Source: Perkinsus olseni (Eukaryota > Perkinsozoa > Perkinsida). From it: a DNA stretch of 64,000 bases. Each line of letters starts with the position of its first letter. The first letter of the stretch is position 1. Where the stretch lies: positions 54,593-118,592 of the forward strand of contig JABANN010000030.1 of NCBI GenBank assembly GCA_013115125.1, read 5' to 3'. This document shows positions 24,050 through 35,700 of the stretch, in pieces. The notes beneath the pieces were generated by a model that searched no databases, was not told the DNA's origin, and worked only from the letters and a program-made list of their open reading frames with translations. The position numbers were made by a program, and so were the translations under genes.

Positions 24050-25385
24050 CAGTGCCTCGAGTGTTGTCGCCAGTTGGCCGATTGAGTTAGTAAGGGAGTA
24101 GGGGTAGAAAGTCGACTAATACACATGCCGCGCTCCATACGTTGCCTGCCGGAACACACGAACACGGCTGAATGGAAAACCGGCAGCCCTGACTGGTCTA
24201 CATCACTTCAGACTCGTTTTTCATGACCCAGAACTTGCAAGATCTCAGAAGCAACGTTCGAGAGCATGCTTGACGAGTCAGTCGACAGTGGCACGTCCTC
24301 TCGCTCGTGTACAACACGGTGTCGTTCCCTCGTCTCATTTTGTATCGGAGCCTCGAGCCTGTTCTATGGGAGCCATTTTATGCCTGGATTGGTAACACTG
24401 TGTCGAAAGCGCCCTGCTTGAACTGCGCCTTTGGCTGCGAGGCTGCGCGCGTTAGTTACTACAGTATTTCAATTCGCAGTCTATAGGGGTTCAGCCAGGT
24501 GCTCTAACTGCCGGAGTGACGAGCACGGAATGCAAAGGTACTCTCCCTCGAGATATCGAGGGGTGTCTGGAAGTGTTGAGTACATCTGTCGGTCTCATCA
24601 CACTCTCGGGTGAAAGTATGCGCTCGACAGAAGAGCCGACAATAGTGCCCCGTATGAGTCATGACATGCTCTCAGTAGCAATATAGCAAACCACCGCAAT
24701 GTAGCAAATCGGTATTGAACAGCCGCCAGCTCCGAAGGCGTAGGCCATGACGCTAACTGAGGTTGCTTTACATGGACAGTCAAGTTGTAGCATGCTCTAT
24801 TGTGATGATGCTTTAGTGATACTCGGGCAAGCCCTGAACTGACTGCCGGACCTTTCGTATACCACGAGTCCCTGGCCATCGGCGTGGACTTCACGTAGTC
24901 AGTGCTTTGTTTTTGTATCGCGACTCGGGCGAGTGAGCAAGTAACTTCGTAGGGATAACGTGTGTCGGTTACTACTGCCATCCGTTGCCTCCTTCGAGAT
25001 ACTTGAAACGCAGAAGAAAGTCACTCCCGGGAATAGTGTCAGCGCGTACTCTTCAACAACAAGTTCAAATAAAATTGTGCTTTAAACGGTGATAAAATGG
25101 CTCTAATGCTACGAAAATAATATCATGACTCATGAAGGGGTACTATTAAAGGCTCTTCTGACGAGCTCATACTATCAGATGGGGTGGGGGGCTGCTCGGG
25201 GCTGTTGGGGCTTCTGCACACGAGGCCCATTCGCGGACCCAATGATGCCACGTAGAGAGTCTGAAAAGGACCGTGAAGTCAACACGACCAGCTGCTGCCG
25301 CGGTTCATCGTACCAGGCTCAATCACAACGAGACGAGCACCATCTATGGAGTATTGCACGATGAGGCACATGCTATTTGAAAATA
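24050..25385. other. Intergenic, no gene recognised
   Basis: About 1.3 kb between the Hint gene (+) and the 3' end of the lipase maturation factor gene (-). It has several AT-rich stretches (for example 25060-25125). Only short, family-less open frames are present. Confidence 0.5.
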
Positions 25386-27223
25386 TCAGTACTGGCTTAC
25401 ATCCAGTCTCTCCCTTGCCCAGCCGTCATTGCCAAAGGTGTAGTTCCAAAGCACTACACGTATGCGAGACACAGCAACCCAGTCAAATGACTGCCGAGGG
25501 AGCAGACCGTCCACAACACAGGGCTCGTGGCGCAGCATCCTCTCAATGAAGGTATCGACCCACGTCGGCATGGGGGCGCCTCGCATGAGGCCTAGAGGTA
25601 CGAACCAGAGGCGCCAATCTAGTCTGGGCATGTGGCCGATCGGAAGGAAGTAGGGCGGGTTGGTGGGGTCCACCGGTTTGTGTTTGAAGACTATCTCACG
25701 CCATGGACCCCCGGGGGAGACCTCGGCCTCGAAGTTGAGCTCCATTCGGAATGTCGTCATCCGGGCAAACAAGCCATATCCGCTACCAACAGCCATGGGA
25801 CGCAGGTAGTGGCCTACTGAGGATGCCCAGTGGCAGGCTGGGTGAAGCGGGTCCAGCGTGTAAAGCAAAGGCTGCGTGACTCCGAGACCAACGACCAGGC
25901 CATAGCATATGGCAATGATATCGGAGAGTCGGTATGGATCATCCCGACGAGTCCCACCGAGGGGCACTGTGAGTGCTAGTGCGCACGTGAGGTAGTTGAA
26001 GAAGCCGTAGTTGCCGGTGAAGGCGATTAGTATCATCAGCAGAACAATCCACCAGACGCCTACTGCCCCGAGCGGATAGGGCAGGAGAAGGAGCCATGGA
26101 ACCGGGAAGACCTGCACGAACAGGGTGAACCACACCATCAGACGACTCAGCCTGGGAGTCAGGCGACGATTCAAGTGATAGCCGATGATGGTAGGCAGAG
26201 GCTGGGTCCAGAAGTGGTAGTCCATGGCGGTCAGAGAGGACCACTTCGGACACCCTGAGAGCACCTTGCAGAGACCAGAGGACAGTACCAACTTGAAAAG
26301 CAACATTCTCAGGCTCCACATAGCACCGAGGCGAAGAGGCGGGACGGAAAGGGCGCATCCCAGAGCGCTGCACTCGAGGAGCAGCTGATCCCACTGGAGG
26401 TTTAGGAAGGTGCCGCAGCTCCGTTTGAGGACCCAGTAGGCAAACCAACAGATCGCCAGGGATAGACTGGACAAGGGAAAGGGTAGGAAGATTCCGGCGA
26501 GGGCGGAACAGAGACCGATGTCACACAGCATCACCAGCCGAGTAGTGAAGATATCCTAACACAATCCAAATGATATCAACACCGCCGCAAGGCTCCGAAC
26601 GACGCCCCTTGGAGACGTACGACGAGACGCACATGGTCACGTTTCCTTTCTAGGGCAGGAGGCCACTTTTCCCCACGCATCCATGCATGAGTAATGATCT
26701 CGGCGCGAATCATCGTCTCCGATACTCGAGGAAGCTCAAGCCCACGGGATAGGAGGTTCTGACAACAGCATGGCCGTGCAAGGTTGGCACTTGAACAGCA
26801 GCTGTGAGGTCACCCTCATCTCCTGGATGCGGTTCCCGGCCGGTATTATGCCCGAGGTGCCGCACAGGCCTGGAAGTTGCCAGCGGAGGGAGAGGAACGC
26901 CAGAATGCACATGACATGAATGCTCTGAGAGGAGCGATGCTGAATACTAAGCAGAAACAACCAAGTGGCTGTCCAGAGAGGACCGCAAGCACCATGGTTA
27001 CGGAGACTATAGGGCCTTCCCGTACTACCACGCGAGTCCTCTCCGCTACGACGTAGGCTTCGTAGACGCCCATGCGATAGACGGACTCATACAGCATTGT
27101 GCAGGTGGTCAGGAGAAGGATTGCGGTCACGCAGGCAGCTCCCAGAGTAGATCTCCCGACGGCTGGGGACAGGCGCTGCTGCAAGCCTTGAAGCAGCCAA
27201 TGCGGCCCACCGGCCACGGACAT
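25386..27223 (-). CDS. Lipase maturation factor (LMF1/LMF2 family) membrane protein, multi-exon
   Basis: LMF proteins are multi-pass ER membrane proteins needed in animals for folding of secreted lipases. The start ATG is at 27223 (MSVAGGPHWLLQGLQQRL...), with TM1 TLGAACVTAILLLTTC. Splicing from about 27032 to about 26919 joins to HVMCILAFLSLRWQLPGLCG and SGIIPAGNRIQE, the family's first conserved block. The large 3' exon (about 26534-25386) holds the diagnostic motifs in order: LNLQWDQLLLECSALG, MDYHFWTQPLPTIIGYHL, hydrophobic segments, TGNYGFFNYLTCALALTVP, FKHKPVDPTNPPYF, MPRLDWRLWFVPLG and a C-terminal catalytic-like region ending RLDVSQY. Length (about 480-500 aa after splicing) is a little below animal LMF1. 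The internal exon(s) between about 26880 and 26534 are not fixed. The family assignment is strong; the cargo in this organism is unknown. Confidence 0.85.
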
Positions 27224-28614
27224 GTTGAGCGCCCCTTGTACGGGACTTTAAATTCTGGGAAGGTGGTGTTGATATTTCGGGACGCGGTGGAAGTAATCCA
27301 GCACAATTATGCATGACTAACACGACAGTCAACAACCTCGAAAAGCATGGAGAATTCAATTCGGGGCACTGAACCACGCCACTGGCAGATCAGGGGCGTG
27401 AAGGAGCAAGTTGCTGAGGCCTGCACACCACCGAGAACGACAAAGTCTTGCTTCTCGGATAATGCCCTCCGAATGGACTTCGAAGCATGCAGAAGAGCAT
27501 TACTCCAGTGGGCTGTCTGCATCCTCTGGCATTGTACGTGGGCGCTTCGGCCCTCCTCCCTCCAAGTGGTTGTTAGTTGCTCAAAAGACGCACTCTCCCT
27601 GTCGTGCTTCTAGCACGACAGGTCACGCCCTGATGGGTAGTTCTACCGGGTACTTGAGGACCAAAATACATACCGAACGCTGAGCTTGACCGAACAGCGC
27701 GAGCCTCTCAAGTGCTATCTTCAACTGGCTCCACCCAGCGAGCAAACTATGATTGGGAGAATCTACGGCTGTCGACTAGTAGCCAATGACCACTGACTGC
27801 CTATCTCCAGATTCAGATGAGCATTGCGGTCTTTTCAATTTATCCACAGTAGAAGGAGAGGTCTGCTCTCTCGCTTCTCCGCCCTGTATAACATCACCAA
27901 GCATTAGGCTTGTCGAGACGACAGTGTGACCGTGTAATCGTGTTGCTGGCCTGAACCGTCAACAGCACCGTGGTTGTGGTATTGATAAAGGAACGTCAGC
28001 TGGACTAGAGTCCTCCGATGGGCTATCGATCTTCATACATGTATTAGATGCCATCTCCGACTCAGAGGCTCTGAGTTCGTCCGGTGTTCTCACCAGGGCA
28101 CCTACCCGCAGCCAAATGTAATTGCGCTATGCATGCAGACCGCTGACGAGTTCGGACACTCGGATGATCCGAGTCGGATCGCTCCTCGGCTGCTGCCTTG
28201 GAAAAAAATCAATTTGACATTTTTGCGGTCGACCCTCCTCCGAAACGGTCGTGTCAAATCTTGCAAGCCTTGCAAAATCGTAACTCGCGACGCACCTCGC
28301 GTGCGGCATGTGGCGTGCGATGGCTCAATTTTGTTCTCGGCGAGAACACAGTCCCTTCCGGCGGACAAACTGGTTCGTCACAGGCATATCCAAAACAGAA
28401 GTCGCCGCAGCAGTAGGCTGGCGGGTGATTCGGGGAACTTCGACGATGCTCGCTGGCCTCGGTCGGAAAATGCTCCGTCCGTCGTTAAACCAATCACCCA
28501 GGCTGGAAGCTTCCGGGCGGCAAAGTACGGAAAATGACGCCCCGCGAGTGTCCCGGAATAAGCTACCCTCCTCGCGAGGAGTCGATCTGGTCAGTTTAAC
28601 TTGGTTTTTTGCCG
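27224..28614. other. Intergenic region with short perfect palindromes near 3' end
   Basis: Spacer between the divergently transcribed LMF (-) and DRC12-like (+) genes. No gene recognised. The 28130-28610 part has three short perfect inverted repeats: 28158-28174, 28333-28347 and 28568-28581. The last lies about 35 bp before the ATG of the downstream gene. Confidence 0.4.
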
Positions 28615-29738
28615 ATGCCTCCGAAAAAGGCTCCGGCCAAAAAGGACGCCGGAGGCGACGAGAAGGACTATGATCTGGAGAACTTCATGTTGCAGAAGCG
28701 TCTAGAGGTCATCCAGCATCGGATTCAACTCAAAGAGGAAGTCATTGTAATGACTGGGCCCATCCAATATCAGTGGCATGGGATGGTGTTGTAGGCAGAG
28801 TGCCAAGGGAAGCTGGAAGAGCAGCGCAAGCGGAGAGGTAACACGCCGGCGGGTCGAACGCTTGTCCTTGCCCTCCTGGGGGCCGTACTCGATGCGCTCT
28901 CACTAGCTTCTCTTCACAATACTCACTTCCTTTGCTGCTACGATCCGCCGCTTACATCTTGGGAGATTGTTCGATCGTTGCTCTGTTTATTTTGTTCACC
29001 TGCGCGGTTGTTCTGAAGTACAACTGTACATGACAAGTTGTGTTGTTCTCCCCTCCAGCCGACTTGGAAACTCAAAGCAAGCAGGAGTTGGAACGACGAC
29101 GAGAAGTGGTGGCTGAGATGACCCGACAGTACAATGAGATGCAGAATAGTTTCTCTGATCGCATTGAGGACTTGAAGGCACAAGTGAAAAAGGCGCAGGA
29201 GGACATTGGTACTGCAAATCGCCGCCGTGCCGTACCAACTTTTTCTCCGCAGTTGAGGTGGAGAACACCAAGGAGGCGACACGGAAAGAAAAAGAAGACG
29301 AGATTGCTAAGAAAGTACTGAGTGCTGGCAGCTGTACTCTGAACATGGTGGCACACCGAAAGGGTGTGCTATCTGAATATCCCCACGAGACTGATGTGTT
29401 AGGATGTGACCATCAGGCAGCTCACACATAAAATGGAGGCCATGGCTTTCGAATTTGCCGACATGCTCAAGGAAGTTCTGGATAAGATGAGCCAGCGTAT
29501 CGAAGTGACCCATTCTGGTAGAGAGGAAGATGCTCATTCGTTCGAGCGACGTTTGCTGCCCTGCGTACCGGTGGTCTCTATGATTATGGACCGGGCTGCT
29601 CTTTCAGGATGGTCTCGATCCGACCGGATGGACGGCGACGACTCGGCAGCTCCTTTCATGAAACAGCCACTCATTAGCAGCTTACAGGAGTTTGAATTGG
29701 TGCCCCATGGGGACCTTCCACCCGAGCAGGCAGGTTGA
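28615..29738 (+). CDS. DRC12/CCDC153-like axonemal coiled-coil protein, multi-exon
   Basis: A predicted component of the dynein regulatory (nexin) complex of motile flagella. The start is ATG 28615 (MPPKKAPAKKDAGG). Exons readable by phase: 28615-28746, 28801-28837, one from 29059 to about 29209, one from about 29253 to the GTACTG donor near 29315, and one from 29403 on. They give a continuous coiled coil: NFMLQKRLEVIQHRIQLKEE, CQGKLEEQRKRR, QELERRREVVAEMTRQYNEM, RIEDLKAQVKKAQEDI, VENTKEATRKEKEDEIAKK, then the family signature MEAMAFEFADMLKEVLDKMS. A last intron probably starts at GTAGAG near 29518. The frame closes at 29738 after SLQEFELVPHGDLPPEQAG, like the LxEFxL end of CCDC153 proteins. 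The lysine-rich N-terminus is also family-like. It implies a flagellated stage. Confidence 0.72.
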
Positions 29739-30099
29739 TTAGGGCCCAGGCTACACCGCCATGATGTTCATGAATGATGAGCCAGTGGTTACCTACTGAA
29801 CGAACAGTACCGAGTTCTGATCATCAATTAGCAGTTTTGGACGGGCAAGATGAACCACACGAGGCGCGGAGCGAGGAGAGGGATGGTAGCTGAAAATATG
29901 GAGTACGCCACTTCCTGATTTTGTCCGAAAACGCCGTTCACGAAGGCTCGTCGTAGGTTACGCAGGCGCTGTCTGATGTTACGGCTGGTCAACGCGACAG
30001 CTCTACTGTGAACTAAACATCCTGGGACCGAGAAACGATTATATTCAGCATACAAGACAAGAACACGATAGGGCAAGTATACGCCTGCCAGTGGAACCG
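29739..30099. other. Convergent spacer, no gene
   Basis: About 360 bp between the convergent DRC12-like (+) and phosphate permease (-) genes. I see no gene or repeat in it. Confidence 0.5.
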
Positions 30100-32501
30100 T
30101 CATTCACTAGAATTGACTCGACCTTCCTGCCACTCCTCATCGATCAGTTTCAGATCAGCCGAGACGGGCCTGAAAAAGTTCATAACGTGGAAGAGGCTGT
30201 AGTTAGCTTACACTAAGTGTGGAGTGTACACCATTGTAGTTAACGTAGCCAGACCCGCACAGATGGCACACGCTACGCACATGAGCTTCCTACTACGTAG
30301 CAACCAGAATAATCCGAGACCAATGGTGGCGCCTAACTTGGCGGCTGCTCCTGCAAACCCGTGCATGGTACCTGAAGGTGATGGTACACGGGTCAGATGG
30401 ATATTCCCGCAGAATTTGAGCGTTCTGCGGTAAGTACAGTATAGAATCCATACCGTACTTCCCGCAGATCAGTCCATACTATGGACGAGCGATTATCATT
30501 CCCAGACGACTACTCTGGAAGTAATTTCTTCGACCCGTACAGTGATACTACCGACTTCAGCCCTCATTATGGCCCCGCCGCACTATCAGCCCTGCCCAGG
30601 TGGTACCTCGGACCGGCGTAGGCCAGGACTCCAGTGGTATGAGGTATGTAGTGATGTTGGGCCCGAAGTTGAAGAAGCGGAAGAATGCGTTGAACAGTAG
30701 ACAGTCGGCAACACGATCGGTAACAGCGCTCTCTGGTGTGTCAACAGACCACAGCGACAGGGCCAAACCGAAGAAGCAAAATGATAGCACCTAATATGAG
30801 CCAGGTAGATCCGAGAGAGCTGCTCTTCCGCGTACCACAAATCCCATTAATTGCATCAACTTTGGAGGCACCATGTTAGCGGCCTTGATACCGAGCAAGT
30901 ATCCTACTAGAGATATTCCCACGACCATTAGGCTCAGCAGGTTATCCTGGAACATGGCCGGCGGGTCGTTACCAAGGGCGCTGGGTACTGTCATGCTCTC
31001 ATTGTCCCCAACCTACGAATACGCTCGGGTGTGGTACGAGGAAGGAGTCGAAGCTCACTGATATCAAGCCTAGCACTCCGTCACAATAGAAAGTGATGTC
31101 GAAGAGGAGCCACGGGACTGCACAGCCGGCAAGGCGCTCGGGATACTCCATTCCTGTTTTCCAACAGGACTTCACGTGCGACGTAATTAGAGGCAGGGAG
31201 AGTCTGACGGGACGGTGGAAGGGACGGTCACTTGGCGACTGTGGCAAGTGTTAGAGTTGTACCTCCTAGGAGTCCGCATTCCCATGAAGAGGTTGAGGTC
31301 AGCTCTATACTCGTAGTAGAAAGTACTATCATTCAGCCATAATAAAGCGGCTACGACTAGCAAAATTGCTGCCAATGATGGTATGCAGAAAAGTATCATG
31401 AGGAGGGCCTGGGAATTGAACTCGGCTGGGCCCTTGGTCTGCGCACCGAAAACCGCTAGTAATGCCACCACCAAGGCCCCTCCGAGGAGCTGTGCAACAC
31501 CTTGCGCGCACATGTACCTGAGGTTGATGCATGAGCAACGGAAGACAGTCCCTCGCCTCGCCGTACTTGGCCGTGTCGACGTGACGTTCGACGGCGGGAC
31601 TCGATTCGACGAGCATAGACCCGCAGATGGGGTACAGCAAGGTGCTGCTTACCCCAAGCAGCAAGCTCAAGATCAACCATACTACCTGACCAAGCTCATG
31701 GTATCCGGGCAGCACTCCGTTGGGGTGCAACTTTACTAGCATTAACCGAGAGGACGGCGAATTCCAAAGAGTGACTATCTCAGTGAGCCGTCAATCGCTA
31801 GTATGATGGTAATGGTCCCCCCACCTGCAGTATAACCTGATGGAAGGCCCCTGTGGGTGATGCTCCACTGAAATGGTCGGCCGCCAGAATAGCAGCATTG
31901 ACGAGTAAGGTGACAATCATGATGCCGAGGGACCTGAAGGCTTGGCGTGATGTCGGATTGCAGCCCACGAGTCGAAGCCGAGGTTACCTACCCGATAAAA
32001 GAGATCCTTCTGCCGTAGATGTCGCATGCTAGTCCACCGACAAGGCAGCCGATACACTGCCCGAAGACAAGCAGGAACTGAGAAGGATGACTATTGACTG
32101 TTACAATTATGGTACGATGTACACACGTGAGCTTTCTACTCTCGATGCCTTCACCGAGCGTATCGCCCTATACCATTCCAGTAGCTAGCGGACAGTACTA
32201 CGCCCCCTGCGGAAGTACGAGAGCATCGTACTTGATATAAAGTGCTGGTCACGACCTCCGACTTGTGCCCTCCAAAGACTGCTGGGTATGATAATGACTG
32301 CACAGCGGTAGATATGGCACTGGAGGCCACTAAGGAGGTCACGAAGAAGCCGCAAAAGGCGAATATCCGACTGGTGGAGTCTCTAGGGCTGATCTTAGGG
32401 CGCCTCTCCCGCCTAGAATGGTCCTCGATGGGCTCGGATGATTCTTTGGCAGTCTGACAGGGGACGAGGAGGGGAGTTGTTGACGCTGCCTGTGCTGGCA
32501 T
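30100..32501 (-). CDS. MFS phosphate:H+ symporter-like permease (PHS family), multi-exon
   Basis: A plasma-membrane-type major facilitator of the Pho84/PHS family, expected to import inorganic phosphate. The start ATG is at 32501 (MPAQAASTTPLLVPCQ), then TM1 IFAFCGFFVTSLVASSAIST. On minus, in order: QFLLVFGQCIGCLVGGLACD with DIYGRRISFIG (about 32070-32000), the MFS motif A; LGIMIVTLLVNAAILAADHF (about 31930); LGVSSTLLYPICGSMLVESS (about 31650); VAQLLGGALVVALLAVFGAQ (about 31490); WLLFDITFYCDGVLGL (about 31100); FFRFFNFGPNITTYLIPLES with PTPVRGT (about 30680-30600); and MHGFAGAAAKLGATIGLGLF (about 30370), the PHS hallmark. The final exon, after a TTTTTCAG acceptor, reads PVSADLKLIDEEWQEGR and stops at 30100. 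Several introns separate these pieces. The order of conserved blocks supports the family; substrate is inference. Confidence 0.72.
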
Positions 32502-32709
32502 GAGAAAAACTAACTGTTGCCACGAGAAAGCGTGTCGCTCCTCAAAGAGCCTTCTAATGTGGAACAGGTACGCAGCATAGTGCGCTCAAAGATCCCCGGT
32601 TCGAATCCCAGGACCATCATTTTTACGCATTAGCTTCCTCAACTTGTGTGTACTCGTCCGGCCCCTTTACGCTCTATTTTGAGTGTCTTCTTCTTTTGGA
32701 GATTATCCC
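32502..32709. promoter_or_regulatory. Divergent intergenic promoter region
   Basis: The starts of the permease (-) and RPA2 (+) genes are only 208 bp apart, so the control elements of both must lie here. No TATA box or other motif stands out. A B-box-like stretch (GGTTCGAATCC, about 32597-32607), followed by TTTTT at 32620, lacks the other tRNA parts. Confidence 0.5.
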
Positions 32710-35700
32710 ATGCCTCAAAAGGTGGCGAAATCTCAGGATAAACCACCGGAAAAGGCGGGTGTGGAGCAGTGGACTCCATTTGACCATCCCCATTACGTAC
32801 AATTTAACGCCCCTGTCGACGCCTGGGGTGCTCGTCTACTCAACGACAGCGTTAAACCTCATGTTGATTCCTTCAACCTATTCGTAATAACGGGGTGGGC
32901 CATAGGGGGAGCGGGAATGGGAATTTAGCGCAGACCTCGGGATAGGGAAGCGTCGCCGAGACGGTTCAGGTGGAAAGAATCCTACTGTCCTTCTCAGACC
33001 AACGAGATCCTCGGGCTCATGCCTGATGACATCTCCCCGGCCGAGATGACATGGCATGACGGTACGACCGTCCGCTGCTGGCTGTCGGACCTGGCCCTAC
33101 ACCAACCCATTCGTGGGGAGGACGTCCTCGACCCTCGCCTCCTACCCACGCACTGTCGCCAAGCTCATATTACGTATTCCGGCGAGCTTTCGGGGACGGT
33201 TAATGTATCGCTCGGCACTGGCGAGCCACCGGTCCAGATGGCCCGGGTACCGCTGGGGTTGGTCCCCATTATGGTCCGCTCCGAGGCGTGTCACCTGCAC
33301 GGGATGCCGCCCTCGAAGATGGTCCAGTGCGGAGAGGATCCCGACGAGAGGGGCGGCTACTTCATCGTCAACGGTAACGAGAAGGTCGTACGTCTGCTGA
33401 TTATGCCCAAGAGCAACTTCCCTGTTGCTCTCTACCGGCCTAGCTTCTCTAATAGAGGTACTATGGGCTGGTATCAAGTACACTGTGGACGGTGGACCTC
33501 CACCCTACGATTGAGTGTTCAGCATGCTCCTCTTAGGGCCTCTGTACTCGGCCTATGCAGTCCAGATGCGATCCATGAGGCCCGACCTCACCACCCAGAC
33601 GGTCACTATGCACTACAGGAAGGATGGAACGTGTTGGGTGGGTGCTTCTCTGTAGGAAATGTACTTGAAGGATTATCTTCGCTCAGGTGAGGTTCACTTA
33701 CCTCAAGAATGAGTATCTCATCCCTCTCATGCTGCTGCTCAAGTGCCTCGCCCCTGACGAGCTCAACTCCGAGAGAAGCCTCTTCGAGGTAGTACCGGCT
33801 GTTCCCCTCGCTGTGCTAATGACGTTCTTTGTCAGCTCCTCTGCGATGGCCTCATGGCTGATACGTTCGTTGCCGAGCGTGTTACGTGTATGCTGGAGCA
33901 AATGAGAACGCATCCTGAGCTCAAGCACGTCCACTCCCGGGAGGACGCTCTCTACTACCTGGGCTCCAAGTTCGAGGTGGTCTTCCGAGAGAAACGTGGA
34001 GCTGGGGTAAGCAGGAGGATGATTCGTTGTAGGGGCTTTACGGCTTCTATCAGGTCTCGCTGGATGGTATCGCTCTTGAGGTCGATGACTCTGCTATGAG
34101 TCCGGTCGAGAAGTCGGTATCAGTGGCCCGGCGTCTGTTGGATTCTCTCGTGCTCGTCCACTGTCCCAAGGGTGCTGAAGGCGGCAAGGCTAAGGTACTA
34201 GTGAGGATAATTTCGTGGCGCGCGACAGGATATTTCGCCATCAGGTTGACTGCCTGGTGCTTATCTTCCGTAAGCTGATGGCTCTGGTTCGTGGAGATAT
34301 TGCCCCGGATAATGCCGATGCTATGGACGTCCAGGAGCTCCTACTTCCTGGTCAACTCTTCGGGGCCCTCCTCAAGGAGGTCCTCCAATCCTCTCTACTG
34401 AGACTTGAAGGAGCCTTAGCGAAGAAGTCTCGACAGGCGCAGGTCGGCAAGGGCCGCGCCCCCACCGTCCTCTCCGCTGAGCTGATTCGGAACACCTTCA
34501 TGGGTGTCTGCGATGTCACCAAGCGAATGGAAAGCTTCCTGGCCACCGGCAACCTCACTTCAAGGAGTGGCCTCGACTTGCAGCAGACCACCGGTTTCAC
34601 GGTGGTTGCTGATAAGCTCAACGCCTACCGTTACCTGTCCCACTTCAGAGCAGTGCACAGAGGCTCCTTCTTCCAGGAGATGAAGACAACTTCGGTGCGT
34701 AAGTTGCTGCCTGAAACCTGGGGATTCCTCTGCCCTGTGCACACTCCCGATGGTACGCCTTGCGGTCTGTTGAACCATCTCGCGGCCCCCTGCCAACCTG
34801 TGGTTAGAGTAGCCTCTCCGGAAGGTGTGATCCCGGGCCTCGAAGCGGAGCTGGCCTCTCTGGGCGTACAGTTGGTTCGTAGCAGCAAGACTTCTACGGC
34901 TAACTACGGTGCTGGAGAGAACGCTTATGTCACTCTGGACGGTCGCGTGCTCGGCAAGGTGGCCAGGAGCCGCCTGGAGCCCGTTGCGGAAGAGCTAAGG
35001 AGGCTCAAGATTGACAAGAATTGTCCCGGCATACCCGCTGATCTTGAGATAGTGGCCTGCCAGATTCCGGCGTCCTTCGAGGGTCTGTGGCTCTTCACTG
35101 GTCCCTGCCGAATGGTGCGCCCAGTTCGCGATCTCAAGACTGGCAACGAGGAGCTGGTGGGCCCGATGGAGCAAGTCTTCCTTAAAATTGCCGCTACACG
35201 AGAGGACTTGGAGGCTTCTAAGAATAAGTCTGATATCCCTGAGAATATCCCCATCAAGTACACCCATATAGAGTTGAGCCCGATTTCGATGCTCTCGGTC
35301 ATTGCCGGCCTCACCCCCTTCTCCAACCACAATCAGAGTCCCCGTAACATGTACCAATGCCAGATGCTTAAGCAGACTATGGCGATACCCTACTTGAACC
35401 ATCCCTATCGGACTGATAATAAGGTACGAAGGAGAACTCCTATGATGGGTAGTGCATCGTGTGATTCTTCTTAGGTCTACAAGATCACCTATCCCCAGTT
35501 CCCGATGGTCCGCACAACCGTCCTTAGCGAGGCCAACTTCGATGTCAAACCAGCAGGGACCAACGCTATCGTGGCAGTCATCGCTCACTCTGGTTTCGAT
35601 ATGGAGGATGCCCTTATCATCTCCAAGGGCAGTTACGACAGAGGCTTCAAGCATGGCTCTGTGTACAAGACCAAGGTTATCAACTGTCCCCCTAAGGGCA

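Noticed and set aside
24360-24385. AGCCATTTT-like match to the dinoflagellate spliced leader core
   Set aside because: Only about 11 bases match, with no following donor or SL RNA structure; no spliced-leader gene found in the window.
32585-32625. B-box-like GGTTCGAATCC followed by TTTTT upstream of RPA2
   Set aside because: T stem poorly paired, no D arm or anticodon arm; not a tRNA gene.
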